Source: JAOTYV01 sp041557595 (GTDB taxonomy: Bacteria; Pseudomonadota; Alphaproteobacteria; UBA8366). From it: 33,036 nt of DNA. Where the stretch lies: NCBI GenBank assembly GCA_041557595.1, contig JBFFGE010000024.1, forward strand, positions 1-33,036, given 5' to 3'. Below are positions 15,816 to 24,210 of the stretch, one piece after another. The position numbers and the translations under genes were made by a program. Below the pieces are notes generated by a model. The model made no database searches. It worked only from the letters and a program-made list of their open reading frames with translations, and was not told the DNA's origin. The stretch's first letter is position 1, and every line of letters starts with the position of its first letter.

Positions 15816-17738
15816 ATGGCGAAAAAACCCGCGGCCGGCAAAAAGAAGCCGGCAGGCAAGGCCCCCGAAACACAGCATTTTCAGGCAGAAGTCAGCCGCC
15901 TGCTCGATATCGTGGTGCATTCGCTCTACAGCGAGCGCGAGATTTTTTTGCGGGAACTCATTTCCAATGCCGCCGATGCCTGCGACCGGCTGCGCTACGC
16001 GGCGTTGACCGATGCGGCGTTGACGGCCGGCGATCCCGAATTCCGCATTGAAATCGCCATCGATAAAGACGCCAAGACGATCACCGTCGCCGACAACGGC
16101 ACCGGCATGTCCCGGGACGAGCTGGTCGAGAACCTCGGCACCATCGCGCGGTCGGGCACCGCCGCCTTTCTGGATCAACTGGGCGACGGCGCCGGCAAGG
16201 ACGTCAACCTAATCGGACAATTCGGCGTAGGCTTCTACGCATCCTTCATGGTGGCGGACCGGGTAACGGTGGTCACCCGCCCCGCCGGCGACGACGGCGC
16301 CTGGCGCTGGACGTCGGACGGCAAGGGCGAATTCACGGTCGAGTCGGCAGAGCGGCCGGGCCGCGGCACCAGCATTATCCTGGACGTGAAAGAAGACGCG
16401 GCAGAATTCCTCTCCGCCGACCGGCTGCGCCAAATTATCAAGACCTACTCCGATCACATCCCCTTCCCGATCACGTTAAGGGAGGATCAGGGAGATGCGG
16501 CGGCGGAGACGGTGAACGAAGCATCCGCGCTCTGGACGCGGCCGAGGGACTCGATCGACCAATCGCAATACACCGAATTCTACCATCATACGGCGCACGC
16601 CATGGACGACCCCTGGCTGACGCTGCATTTCAAGGCCGAGGGCGTCATTGAATACACCGGCTTGTTGTTCGTTCCGGGCGCGCAGCCTTTCGACCTGTTT
16701 CACCCGGACCGCAAACAGGCGGTCAAGCTGTACGTCAAGCGGGTGTTCATCACCGATGATTGCGAGGAATTGCTGCCGCCCTGGCTGCGATTCCTGCGCG
16801 GGATCGTCGACACCGAAGACCTGAATCTCAATGTTAGCCGGGAAATGCTGCAAAAAAATCCCGTCCTGACGAAAATTCGCGCCGGTCTCTGCAGTCGCGT
16901 GCTGAGCGAATTGGCGAAGAAGGCGGAAACGGAGCCGGAAGAGTTCGCCGCGTTTTGGGATAACTTCGGCGCGGTCGTAAAAGAAGGCTTATATGAAGAC
17001 TTCGAGCACCGGGAAAAGATCCTGAAAATCGCCCGCTTTCACTCCACCGCCGGCGACTCGCTCACCAGTCTCGCCGACTATGTGAGCCGGATGCGCGACG
17101 GTCAGGACGCGATTTATTACATTTCCGGCGAGGATCTCGCCGCGGTATCGCGCAGCCCGCAACTCGAAGGATTCCGCTCACGCGGCGTCGAGGTGCTGCT
17201 GCTGACCGACCCGATCGACGAATTCTGGATTCCCTCGGTGGGCGTCTTCGACAGCAAACCCTTCAAATCGGTCACCCGGGGCAGCGACGATCTGTCCAAG
17301 ATCAAGGCCGCCGACGGCGCGGACAAGGAAAGCGACGACGACTCCGCCGCACCGGCGGAGCTCGACAGCTTGATCGCGCTGCTGAAACAATCGCTCGGGG
17401 ACTCGGTAAAGGATGTTCGGGGATCGCACCGCCTGACCGACAGCGCGGTGTGTCTCGTTGCCGACGACTCGGATATGGACATCCGGCTGGAACGGCTGCT
17501 CAAGCAGCACAACCAACTCTCCACCACCGCCACGCGCATCCTGGAAATCAATCCGAAGCATGCCCTGATCAAACGGCTGGCCGACGCGGCGCAGCGCGAC
17601 GGCGCCAGCGACGCCTTGGCCGACGTGGCGATGCTGCTGCTCGACCAGGCCCGCATCATGGAAGGCGAAGCGGTAACCGACCCCGCAGCCTACGCCCGGC
17701 GCATGGAAACGATGATGGAAAAGGGAATTTCCGGCTAA
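15816..17738 (+). CDS. htpG: Molecular chaperone HtpG (Hsp90)
   Basis: A cytoplasmic ATP-dependent chaperone of 640 residues, close to the usual 620-650. The N-terminal GHKL ATPase domain has LRELISNAADACDRLR, VADNGTGMSRDEL and the lid region with IARSGT, followed by IGQFGVGFYASFMV. The middle domain (YTGLLFVPG..., ...LNLNVSREMLQ) and the C-terminal dimerisation domain (NPKHALIKRL) are complete. A Lys/Ala-rich extension of about 18 residues before the ATPase domain is longer than in E. coli HtpG. Upstream is GAGGAAACGGAAC. It converges with the DUF1223 gene, with a hairpin between them. Confidence 0.97.
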   Translation: MAKKPAAGKKKPAGKAPETQHFQAEVSRLLDIVVHSLYSEREIFLRELISNAADACDRLRYAALTDAALTAGDPEFRIEIAIDKDAKTITVADNGTGMSRDELVENLGTIARSGTAAFLDQLGDGAGKDVNLIGQFGVGFYASFMVADRVTVVTRPAGDDGAWRWTSDGKGEFTVESAERPGRGTSIILDVKEDAAEFLSADRLRQIIKTYSDHIPFPITLREDQGDAAAETVNEASALWTRPRDSIDQSQYTEFYHHTAHAMDDPWLTLHFKAEGVIEYTGLLFVPGAQPFDLFHPDRKQAVKLYVKRVFITDDCEELLPPWLRFLRGIVDTEDLNLNVSREMLQKNPVLTKIRAGLCSRVLSELAKKAETEPEEFAAFWDNFGAVVKEGLYEDFEHREKILKIARFHSTAGDSLTSLADYVSRMRDGQDAIYYISGEDLAAVSRSPQLEGFRSRGVEVLLLTDPIDEFWIPSVGVFDSKPFKSVTRGSDDLSKIKAADGADKESDDDSAAPAELDSLIALLKQSLGDSVKDVRGSHRLTDSAVCLVADDSDMDIRLERLLKQHNQLSTTATRILEINPKHALIKRLADAAQRDGASDALADVAMLLLDQARIMEGEAVTDPAAYARRMETMMEKGISG

Positions 17739-17751
17739 CGCGCTTCTCTCC

Positions 17752-17774
17752 GAGCGCGCGCCTGCGCGACGCTC
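17752..17774. terminator. Shared terminator hairpin between htpG and the DUF1223 gene
   Basis: GAGCGCGCGC pairs with GCGCGACGCTC (one bulged A) directly between two convergent stop codons. T-richness is weak on both sides, so it may rely on Rho or on the stem alone. Confidence 0.42.
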
Positions 17775-18505
17775 TATTGCTCGAACGGCATTCTCGACGC
17801 GGCAACAACGGGACCGTGGCCGCGTTTCTGCACAATCACGGCGCAGCCGCCATCGCCCTTCTTGCCAATCAGCGAGACCGCATATTCGACCGGCTGGCCG
17901 GTCCACGGTCCGACCACACTGAGGACCCGGACCACATTGGCATTGACCAGGGTTCGCCCGCGATTCTCGCCCCGTCGCACCTTGGTTTCGTGCGGCTTGT
18001 CGAAGGTCACGAAGACCACGTCATAGGCGCCGCCGGCCGCCGCCGCGCCGACCGATATCATCAGCGTCTGCCCCTCGCGGCGCAGCACGATCGCCGGCCC
18101 GTCGGGTTGTTCTTCCCGCGACTCGCGAATGATATTCTCGACCTTGTTCCGATCGGACCCGACCGCATGGGTGCGGCCGTTGATGATCATTTGCGGCGTA
18201 TAGGCATAGCGCGAGCGCATCGCCCGCACATAATTCCGCTGACGTCGGGTAAAGGCCGGATCGGCGAACTTGTCCTTCCAGCCGATATAATCCCAGTAAT
18301 CGACATGATATTCGAGGCCGATCACGTCCTGCCGCTTGGCGAGGTCCTGCATGTAGGCCTCCGCCGGCGGGCAGGACGAACATCCCTGACTGGTGAACAG
18401 TTCGACCACAATCGGGGATTTCGCGGTCGCCGAGCCCCCGAATAGCGCCGCGCCCACCAGGACGGCGCCCAGGAGCGCGACGGATTTTGCACAAAATTTC
18501 AGCAT
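17774..18505 (-). CDS. DUF1223 family secreted thioredoxin-fold protein
   Basis: A 243-residue protein with an N-terminal signal peptide (hydrophobic stretch about 8-26, then GGSATA). The mature part opens with VVELFTSQGCSSCPPAEAY, a CxxC pair at Cys42 and Cys45 in a thioredoxin-like setting, followed by LEYHVDYWDYIGWKDKFAD and YTPQMIINGR. The family is common in alphaproteobacteria and its job is not established; a periplasmic thiol-redox role is an inference from the CxxC. It lies downstream of acnA on the same strand. Confidence 0.88.
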   Translation of the reverse strand: MLKFCAKSVALLGAVLVGAALFGGSATAKSPIVVELFTSQGCSSCPPAEAYMQDLAKRQDVIGLEYHVDYWDYIGWKDKFADPAFTRRQRNYVRAMRSRYAYTPQMIINGRTHAVGSDRNKVENIIRESREEQPDGPAIVLRREGQTLMISVGAAAAGGAYDVVFVTFDKPHETKVRRGENRGRTLVNANVVRVLSVVGPWTGQPVEYAVSLIGKKGDGGCAVIVQKRGHGPVVAASRMPFEQ

Positions 18506-18632
18506 GATCGGGGCACCATACGGGTCCGCCCGAATGGCGACGAATCAATTTCAGGTGAGACCCCGTGAGAATCGCCTTCGCCGGAACAAAAATTAAGCAT
18601 TTCTACCAGGTTGCGGATCAGGACCCCGTACC

Positions 18633-21323
18633 CTAAGCGGCCTCCGACTCCGTGATGATATTGCGCAGAACATACTGAAGTATGCCGCCATGAACGTAGT
18701 AGTCGACCTCGTCCAGGGTATCGATCCGGCAAAGCAGGGTGATGTCCTCGGTCGAGCCGTCGGCACGGGTAATCTTGCACTGGATATCCATGCCGGGTTC
18801 GATACCCCCTTCCATTCCGGTGATGTCGAAAAGTTCCGAACCGTCCAGCTTCAGGGTTTCTCGATTGACCCCGTCCTTGAACTGCAACGGCATGACACCC
18901 ATCCCGATCAAATTCGACCGGTGGATCCGCTCATAGCTCTCGACGATCACGGCGCGCGCACCCAGCAGGCTCGTGCCCTTTGCCGCCCAGTCGCGTGACG
19001 ACCCCATGCCGTAGTCCTTGCCGCCGATGATCACGGTCGGCACGCCTTCGCGGCCATACAGCGTGGCCGCATTGTAGACCGGCATCACCTGACCGGACGG
19101 GTGGTGCGTTGTAACGCCCCCTTCCGTGCCGGGCGCGGCTTCATTGCGAATGCGGATGTTGGCGAAAGTGCCGCGCATCATGACTTCATGCGCGCCGCGC
19201 CGGGTTCCATAGACATTGAACAAATGCGGCCGCACCTGATGCTCCATCAGGTACTCGCCCGCCGGCCCGTCCTTCTGAATCGCGCCGGCCGGCGAAATGT
19301 GGTCGGTGGTGATCGAATCACCGAGGATCAACATCGGCCGTGCGCCATGGATGTCGGTCACCGGCGCCGGCTCCATCGTCATGCCTTCGAAATACGGCGG
19401 ATGCTGGACATAGGTCGATCCCGCGTTCCATTGGTATAGCTCGTCCGAGCCGCCGTGGATTTCCTTCCATTTGGCCGGGCCTTCCTCGACATTGCCGTAT
19501 CGCGAGCGGTACATCTCTGCCGTAAGCGAGCTCGCGATCGTGTCCGCGATCTCCTTGTTGGAGGGCCAGATATCCTTGAGGAAGACGTCGTTTCCATCGG
19601 CGTCCTGGCCGAGCGGATCCGTGTAAAGATCGACCTTAAACGAACCCGCCAGCGCATAGGCGACGCAGAGCGGCGGCGAGGCGAGATAGTTGAGCTTGGT
19701 CATCGGATGCACCCGGCCCTCGAAATTCCGATTGCCGGACAGCACCGCACCCACCGATACGTCGCCCTTTTCGATGGCATTGTGCACGCCTTCGGGCAAG
19801 GGGCCCGAATTGCCGATGCATGTCGTGCAGCCATAGGCAACCAGATCGAATCCGAGCGCATCGAGATACTGCTGCAAGTCGGCCGCTTCCAGATAGTCGG
19901 TCACCACCTGACTGCCCGGCGCCAGCGACGTTTTGACCCACGGCTTCGACGCGAGGCCCTTCTCGACCGCTTTCTTGGCCAGCAATCCGGCGGCGATCAG
20001 CACCGACGGGTTCGAGGTGTTCGTGCAACTCGTGATGGACGCGATAACGACGTCGCCGGGATCGATCGAGTAGTCCTCGCCTTCGACCGGTGTCGATTTG
20101 CCGGTTCCCATATCAGCCATCGCCGCATCCGCCGATTTCGTCATATTCGACAAGGCGACCCTGTCTTGCGGCCGTTTCGGACCCGCGAGCGACGGCTCGA
20201 CCGTCGACAAATCGAGTTCCATCGTGTCGGTGAACACCGGGTCCGCCGCATCGGGCACGGCCCACATGCCTTGCGCCTTGGCATAGGCCTCCACCAGCTT
20301 CACGGTTTCTTCGTCGCGGCCAGTGAAGGTCAGGTAACGCAAAACCTCGTCATCGATCGGGAAAATGCCGCAGGTCGCACCATATTCCGGCGCCATGTTG
20401 GAAATCGTCGCCCGATCCGCCAGACCCAGCGCGCTGATGCCCGGCCCGTAGAATTCGACGAACTTCTGCACCACGCCCTTGGCCCGCAGCATCTGCGTGA
20501 CCGTCAGGACGACGTCGGTCGCGGTGGTGCCTTCCTTGGGCTTGCCGACCATCCGGAAACCGACGACTTCCGGGATCAGCATCGAAACCGGCTGTCCGAG
20601 CATGCCCGCTTCCGCCTCGATGCCGCCGACGCCCCAGCCGAGCACGCCGAGACCGTTGATCATCGTCGTGTGACTGTCGGTCCCCACCACCGTGTCGGGA
20701 TAGGCGATCATCCGGCCGTTCCTGTCCTTGCTCGACCAGACGCCGCGCGCCAGATATTCCAGGTTCACCTGATGGCAGATGCCTGTGCCCGGCGGGACGA
20801 CCCGGAAATTCGAGAAGGCGCCCTGCCCCCAGCGCAGGAAGCCGTAACGCTCCATGTTGCGCTCGAATTCCAGCTCGACATTCTTATCGAAGGAATCGGG
20901 ATCGCCAAAGGAATCGACGCTGACCGAATGATCGACCACCAGGTCGACCGGCGTGAGCGGATTGATTTTTTGCGGATCGCCGCCGAGCGCCTTCAGCGCG
21001 TCGCGCATCGCCGCGAGATCGACAATGGCCGGCACCCCGGTGAAGTCCTGCAACAGCACCCGCGCCGGGCGGTAGGCGATTTCATGGTTCGTCTTGCCGT
21101 TGGCCACCCAGGTTGCAAAGGCCTTCACATCGTCAGCCGTGACCGATCGGCCGTCTTCGAAGCGCAGCATGTTCTCCAGCAGCACCTTCATCGAGAAGGG
21201 CAGGCGCGTGAAATCCGCGCCGATCGCCTTGCCGGCGGCTTCGATGCTGTAATAGTCGTATTCCTTGCCGTCTACCGTGAGGGTTTGACGCGTCTTGAGG
21301 CTGTCGTGGCCAATGCTCGTCAC
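18633..21323 (-). CDS. acnA: Aconitate hydratase A
   Basis: The TCA-cycle enzyme that interconverts citrate and isocitrate, and may act as an iron-sensing RNA-binding protein in its apo form. At 896 residues it has full length. The [4Fe-4S] ligands are Cys433 (SITSCTNTSNPS) and Cys499 and Cys502 (GCTTCIGNSGP). The swivel domain near the C-terminus has GARPMLILGDSITTDHISPAG and GKDYGMGSSRDWAAKG. The start is GTG 21323, with AAGGAG at 7-base spacing. A possible -10 (TATAAA, minus strand, 21410-21415) lies about 90 bases upstream. Confidence 0.97.
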   Translation of the reverse strand: MTSIGHDSLKTRQTLTVDGKEYDYYSIEAAGKAIGADFTRLPFSMKVLLENMLRFEDGRSVTADDVKAFATWVANGKTNHEIAYRPARVLLQDFTGVPAIVDLAAMRDALKALGGDPQKINPLTPVDLVVDHSVSVDSFGDPDSFDKNVELEFERNMERYGFLRWGQGAFSNFRVVPPGTGICHQVNLEYLARGVWSSKDRNGRMIAYPDTVVGTDSHTTMINGLGVLGWGVGGIEAEAGMLGQPVSMLIPEVVGFRMVGKPKEGTTATDVVLTVTQMLRAKGVVQKFVEFYGPGISALGLADRATISNMAPEYGATCGIFPIDDEVLRYLTFTGRDEETVKLVEAYAKAQGMWAVPDAADPVFTDTMELDLSTVEPSLAGPKRPQDRVALSNMTKSADAAMADMGTGKSTPVEGEDYSIDPGDVVIASITSCTNTSNPSVLIAAGLLAKKAVEKGLASKPWVKTSLAPGSQVVTDYLEAADLQQYLDALGFDLVAYGCTTCIGNSGPLPEGVHNAIEKGDVSVGAVLSGNRNFEGRVHPMTKLNYLASPPLCVAYALAGSFKVDLYTDPLGQDADGNDVFLKDIWPSNKEIADTIASSLTAEMYRSRYGNVEEGPAKWKEIHGGSDELYQWNAGSTYVQHPPYFEGMTMEPAPVTDIHGARPMLILGDSITTDHISPAGAIQKDGPAGEYLMEHQVRPHLFNVYGTRRGAHEVMMRGTFANIRIRNEAAPGTEGGVTTHHPSGQVMPVYNAATLYGREGVPTVIIGGKDYGMGSSRDWAAKGTSLLGARAVIVESYERIHRSNLIGMGVMPLQFKDGVNRETLKLDGSELFDITGMEGGIEPGMDIQCKITRADGSTEDITLLCRIDTLDEVDYYVHGGILQYVLRNIITESEAA

Positions 21324-21409
21324 GGCTCGACTCCTTTCGATGTTTGCGGGGCGCGATGCGTTCAGGCGGCGCCGTGGCGACCGGATACCCGGCCAGGCGC
21401 GGCCCGATA

Positions 21410-21415
21410 TTTATA
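21410..21415 (-). promoter_or_regulatory. Candidate acnA -10 element
   Basis: TATAAA on the minus strand in the sequence GGGTATAAATATCGG, about 87 bases upstream of the acnA start. The -35 region is not convincing. No other feature was seen between 21324 and 21526. Confidence 0.33.
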
Positions 21416-21526
21416 CCCAATCGGCACGGATTGGAAGCGGCGCTGTAAGGGAATTTCGCCCGGAGTCCCCGCCGCTTTGCAGGATCGGCGCGACGGCGCC
21501 GTCGGTTGACGGCGGCAGGTTCCGGC

Positions 21527-21889
21527 TCACGCGCGTTTGAGCGGTTCGGGATCGAGCGTCAGCGGCGCGCCCAACCAAAGCGCATATTCGAGATGATCGG
21601 CCAGCGCGTCGCCGGTCATCGGATGAACGAGCACCGACAGACCGGATCGATTAAGCGCCAGGAAAGGCACCAATTCGGCGAATTCCGACGGCGCGAATGC
21701 GATCTGGTACATCCAGGCGGGATGCGGGCCGACCGGTTTGCGGTGCCAGCGCCCCAGTTCCGCATCGAACCGCCGGTCTATGGCGTCGCGGAGCGCGGCC
21801 GCCGCGGGTTCGGTCGCCGCATCGAAATAGACATGCGCGTGGTATCCGGTGATCGTATCGGTCGTCTTTTCGGTGTCTGTCGAACCCAT
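21527..21889 (-). CDS. DOPA 4,5-dioxygenase family protein
   Basis: A 120-residue protein of the extradiol-type family first known from fungal and plant pigment synthesis. The conserved histidine motifs are present: YHAHVYFD near residue 16, RKPVGPHPAWMYQ near 50 and VLVHPMTGDALADHLEYALWLG near 86. The natural substrate in bacteria is not known; ring cleavage of a catechol-like compound is an inference. A gap of 66 bases separates it from the DUF2062 gene upstream on the same strand. Confidence 0.85.
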   Translation of the reverse strand: MGSTDTEKTTDTITGYHAHVYFDAATEPAAAALRDAIDRRFDAELGRWHRKPVGPHPAWMYQIAFAPSEFAELVPFLALNRSGLSVLVHPMTGDALADHLEYALWLGAPLTLDPEPLKRA

Positions 21890-21955
21890 GATGTTCCTTT
21901 CGCCGGGCGGGCTTTTCGGGAGCCCCCATCATAAGTCGGCCCGGCGACGCAAAAT

Positions 21956-22507
21956 TCAATTGGCGGCGTCGGCATTCTCGCGCGCAATTCGCCGCGCCCG
22001 GAATTTGAGGATCAGCCGCAAACTCCAGCGGTAGCCCAGCCAACCGGACAAAATTGCCCAGGGTATGCTGCCGAGAAACATCGGCACACCCCAAACCTCG
22101 AACACACCGACGACATAGATCCACATCGTCTCCAGCCAGCCCGCATCGGTGCGCAGCAAATCGGTCAGCATCCTGGCGAAATCGTCATAACCGCCAAGCG
22201 AATCCCAATGCCCCAGCATGATCCGGCCGGTCACCAAGAACACATAATATAACGGTGCCAGCGTGAAGATATTGGTGACCCAGGTCCAGGCGAGGCCGAC
22301 GATCAAATTGAAATCCCACGCGGGACGCAGCGTTCGGGTCACGATCCAGATAGCAAAGACAATCGGCATCTGGACACCGACCGTCGGAGTCATCGCCGCA
22401 AGCAAGCCGACAAGAACGCCGCGCGCGGTATATTCCGGTGAGTGCTTGCCGCGCAGAATCGGCACGATCAAACGATAGCGCGTCAACCGTTGTAACTGAG
22501 TGAGCAT
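21956..22507 (-). CDS. DUF2062 family integral membrane protein
   Basis: A protein of about 183 residues from ATG 22507 (MLTQLQRLTRYRLIVPILRG); the frame extends to TTG 22525, which is less likely. The DUF2062 core includes HSPEYTARGVLVGLLAAMTP, VGVQMPIVFAIWIVTR and FNLIVGLAWTWVTNIFTLAPLYY, giving three to four hydrophobic segments, with another near residue 130-150 and a basic C-terminus. The role of the family is unknown. Neighbours give no further clue. Confidence 0.88.
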   Translation of the reverse strand: MLTQLQRLTRYRLIVPILRGKHSPEYTARGVLVGLLAAMTPTVGVQMPIVFAIWIVTRTLRPAWDFNLIVGLAWTWVTNIFTLAPLYYVFLVTGRIMLGHWDSLGGYDDFARMLTDLLRTDAGWLETMWIYVVGVFEVWGVPMFLGSIPWAILSGWLGYRWSLRLILKFRARRIARENADAAN

Positions 22508-22674
22508 TCCACGACGTTGCGGCAAGGCGGCAATTCACCCGAATGAAGAGGCTTTCCACCGGGCATCCGCCCGGCCGGTCGATGGCCGCCATTTAGCGGG
22601 CCGGGCAAAATCCTGTCAATGACGGAAGCGGCGCGCGACCAGCGGCCCCGATCGCCCCAAACGACACGTTTGCC

Positions 22675-22875
22675 TTAGCGTTCGCGAAACCAGGAATACG
22701 TAAAGAACAACACCGACGCGATGAGGATCGCCGAGCCAAGCAATGTCGGCCGATACGCTTCCCCCCGTGTCAGGGCAAGCATCGATTCGATCACCAGGGC
22801 GATGCTTCCGAAGAGCAAATAGACGCGGCGCTTTTGCACGCCGCTGGGCTTGCCGTCGTCCTGCCGGTCGTTCAT
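22675..22875 (-). CDS. Small two-helix membrane protein, 66 residues
   Basis: This short gene is easily hidden in a long antisense frame that runs opposite to the amidohydrolase gene. Starting at ATG 22875 it reads MNDRQDDGKPSGVQKRRVYL and has two hydrophobic segments (about 19-35 and 45-61) separated by a short polar loop, ending FTYSWFRER at TAA. GGAAGGGG lies 5 bases upstream of the ATG, a good ribosome site, and the polar N-terminus, two helices and basic tail look like a real small inner-membrane protein. No family is recognised. It reads away from the amidohydrolase gene. Confidence 0.6.
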   Translation of the reverse strand: MNDRQDDGKPSGVQKRRVYLLFGSIALVIESMLALTRGEAYRPTLLGSAILIASVLFFTYSWFRER

Positions 22876-23025
22876 GACTGCCCCTTCCACCGCTTGTGCG
22901 CCGCCGAAGGCGACTTGCCGATCTATCCCTACAGGGTAAAATTCTGCGAACGGCGCGACAAGTCCGCAATGTCGGAATAGAGTCGCGTATCCGCCCCCGG
23001 GGAAACAATCGAATGAACCGAAGCC

Positions 23026-24156
23026 ATGCATGACCTCGTCCTGACGGGCGGCCGGGTAATCGACCCGAGCCGGAATCTCGACGCGACCGCCGATGTCGCA
23101 TTCGCCGACGGTAAGGTCGTCGCGGTCGGCGACGATGTCGGGAAGCAGGAAGCCAAGGAGACCCGCGACGTCGCCGGCCATTTGGTCGTGCCGGGATTGA
23201 TCGACATTCACGCCCATGTCTATTGGGGCGCAACCTATCTCAGCGTCGAGCCGGAACGGGTGGCGCGGGCGAGCGGCACCACGACCTTCGTCGACGCGGG
23301 ATCGGCCGGCGCCGGCACGTTTCACGGTTTCCGCAAACTGATCGTCGAGCCGTCGCCGTTCCGGATCGTCGCCTTCCTCAATATTTCGCACCCGGGCATC
23401 TATGGCTACGGACCCGGATTTATGGTCGGCGAAACCCACGACCTGCGGCTGTTGCACGCGCCGGCCTGCGTCAAGGTTGCGAAGGAGCACGCGGACCTGA
23501 TCGTCGGCGTAAAGGTGCGGCTGGGCAGCAACGTGTCGGAGTTGGTCGGCATCGGGGCGCTCGACCTGGCGATCGAAGCGGCGGAAGCGCTCGACCTGCC
23601 GGTGATGGTCCATATCGGTCCGCCGCCGCCGCGGCGCAAGGATATCCTGGAGCGGCTGCGGCCCGGCGACATCCTGACCCATTGTTGCCGGATGTTTCCC
23701 AACGCCGCGATCGATTCGGAGCGCAACATTCGCCGCGAGGTGGAGGAGGCGCGCGAGCACGGCGTCATCTTCGACGTCGGCCATGGCCGGGGCTCGTTCG
23801 ATTTCGACGTCGCCGAAGCCATGGTGAAGAACGACTTCCTGCCCGACGTGCTGAGCAGCGACGTGCATGTCAACAGCATCGACGGCCCCGCCTTCGATGT
23901 CCTGGTGACCATGTCGAAATTCCTGTCGCTCGGCGCGCCGCTGATGGAGGTGGTGCGCGCGGCCACCGAAACGCCGGCCAAGGCGATTGGCCGCCCCGAA
24001 CTCGGCTCCCTCAAACCGGGATCGCCCGGCGACGCGGTCGTGCTGCGCCACGAGGAAGGCGCCTTCGACTATCTGGACAGCCTGGGCAAGAAAATCACCG
24101 GCGACCAGAAATTGGCGCCGGAAGCCATCGTGCTCGGCGGCGCCTTTTGGTCCTAA
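23026..24156 (+). CDS. Amidohydrolase/deacetylase family metallohydrolase (dihydroorotase-like)
   Basis: A TIM-barrel metal-dependent hydrolase of 376 residues. The first metal-binding motif is DIHAHVYWG with His62 and His64. Lys163 (GVKVRLGS) is placed as the carboxylated bridging lysine, His196 (VMVHIG) and His219 (ILTHCC) complete the metal site, and Asp279 (LSSDVH) is the catalytic acid. The N-terminal strand MHDLVLTGGRVIDP and the late DAVVLR segment form the usual small beta domain. The family acts on cyclic amides and N-acyl compounds; the substrate here is unknown. It is the first gene of the AtuA/DUF4387/TauD cassette, 54 bases before the AtuA-like gene. Confidence 0.9.
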   Translation: MHDLVLTGGRVIDPSRNLDATADVAFADGKVVAVGDDVGKQEAKETRDVAGHLVVPGLIDIHAHVYWGATYLSVEPERVARASGTTTFVDAGSAGAGTFHGFRKLIVEPSPFRIVAFLNISHPGIYGYGPGFMVGETHDLRLLHAPACVKVAKEHADLIVGVKVRLGSNVSELVGIGALDLAIEAAEALDLPVMVHIGPPPPRRKDILERLRPGDILTHCCRMFPNAAIDSERNIRREVEEAREHGVIFDVGHGRGSFDFDVAEAMVKNDFLPDVLSSDVHVNSIDGPAFDVLVTMSKFLSLGAPLMEVVRAATETPAKAIGRPELGSLKPGSPGDAVVLRHEEGAFDYLDSLGKKITGDQKLAPEAIVLGGAFWS

Positions 24157-24210
24157 CCCGCGCGGTGCGCTACCTTCCATGATGAGACGGATCAATCGAG
24201 GAGAATCGAT

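Noticed and set aside
19455..21509. 684-codon open frame on the plus strand
   Set aside because: It lies opposite acnA, whose 896-residue protein has all cluster-binding cysteines. The antisense translation is Arg/His-rich and has no domain, as expected in GC-rich DNA.
22876..24195. Upstream part of a 506-codon frame on the minus strand
   Set aside because: It is antisense to the amidohydrolase gene. Only its last 66 codons (22675-22875) look like a real gene with its own ribosome site.
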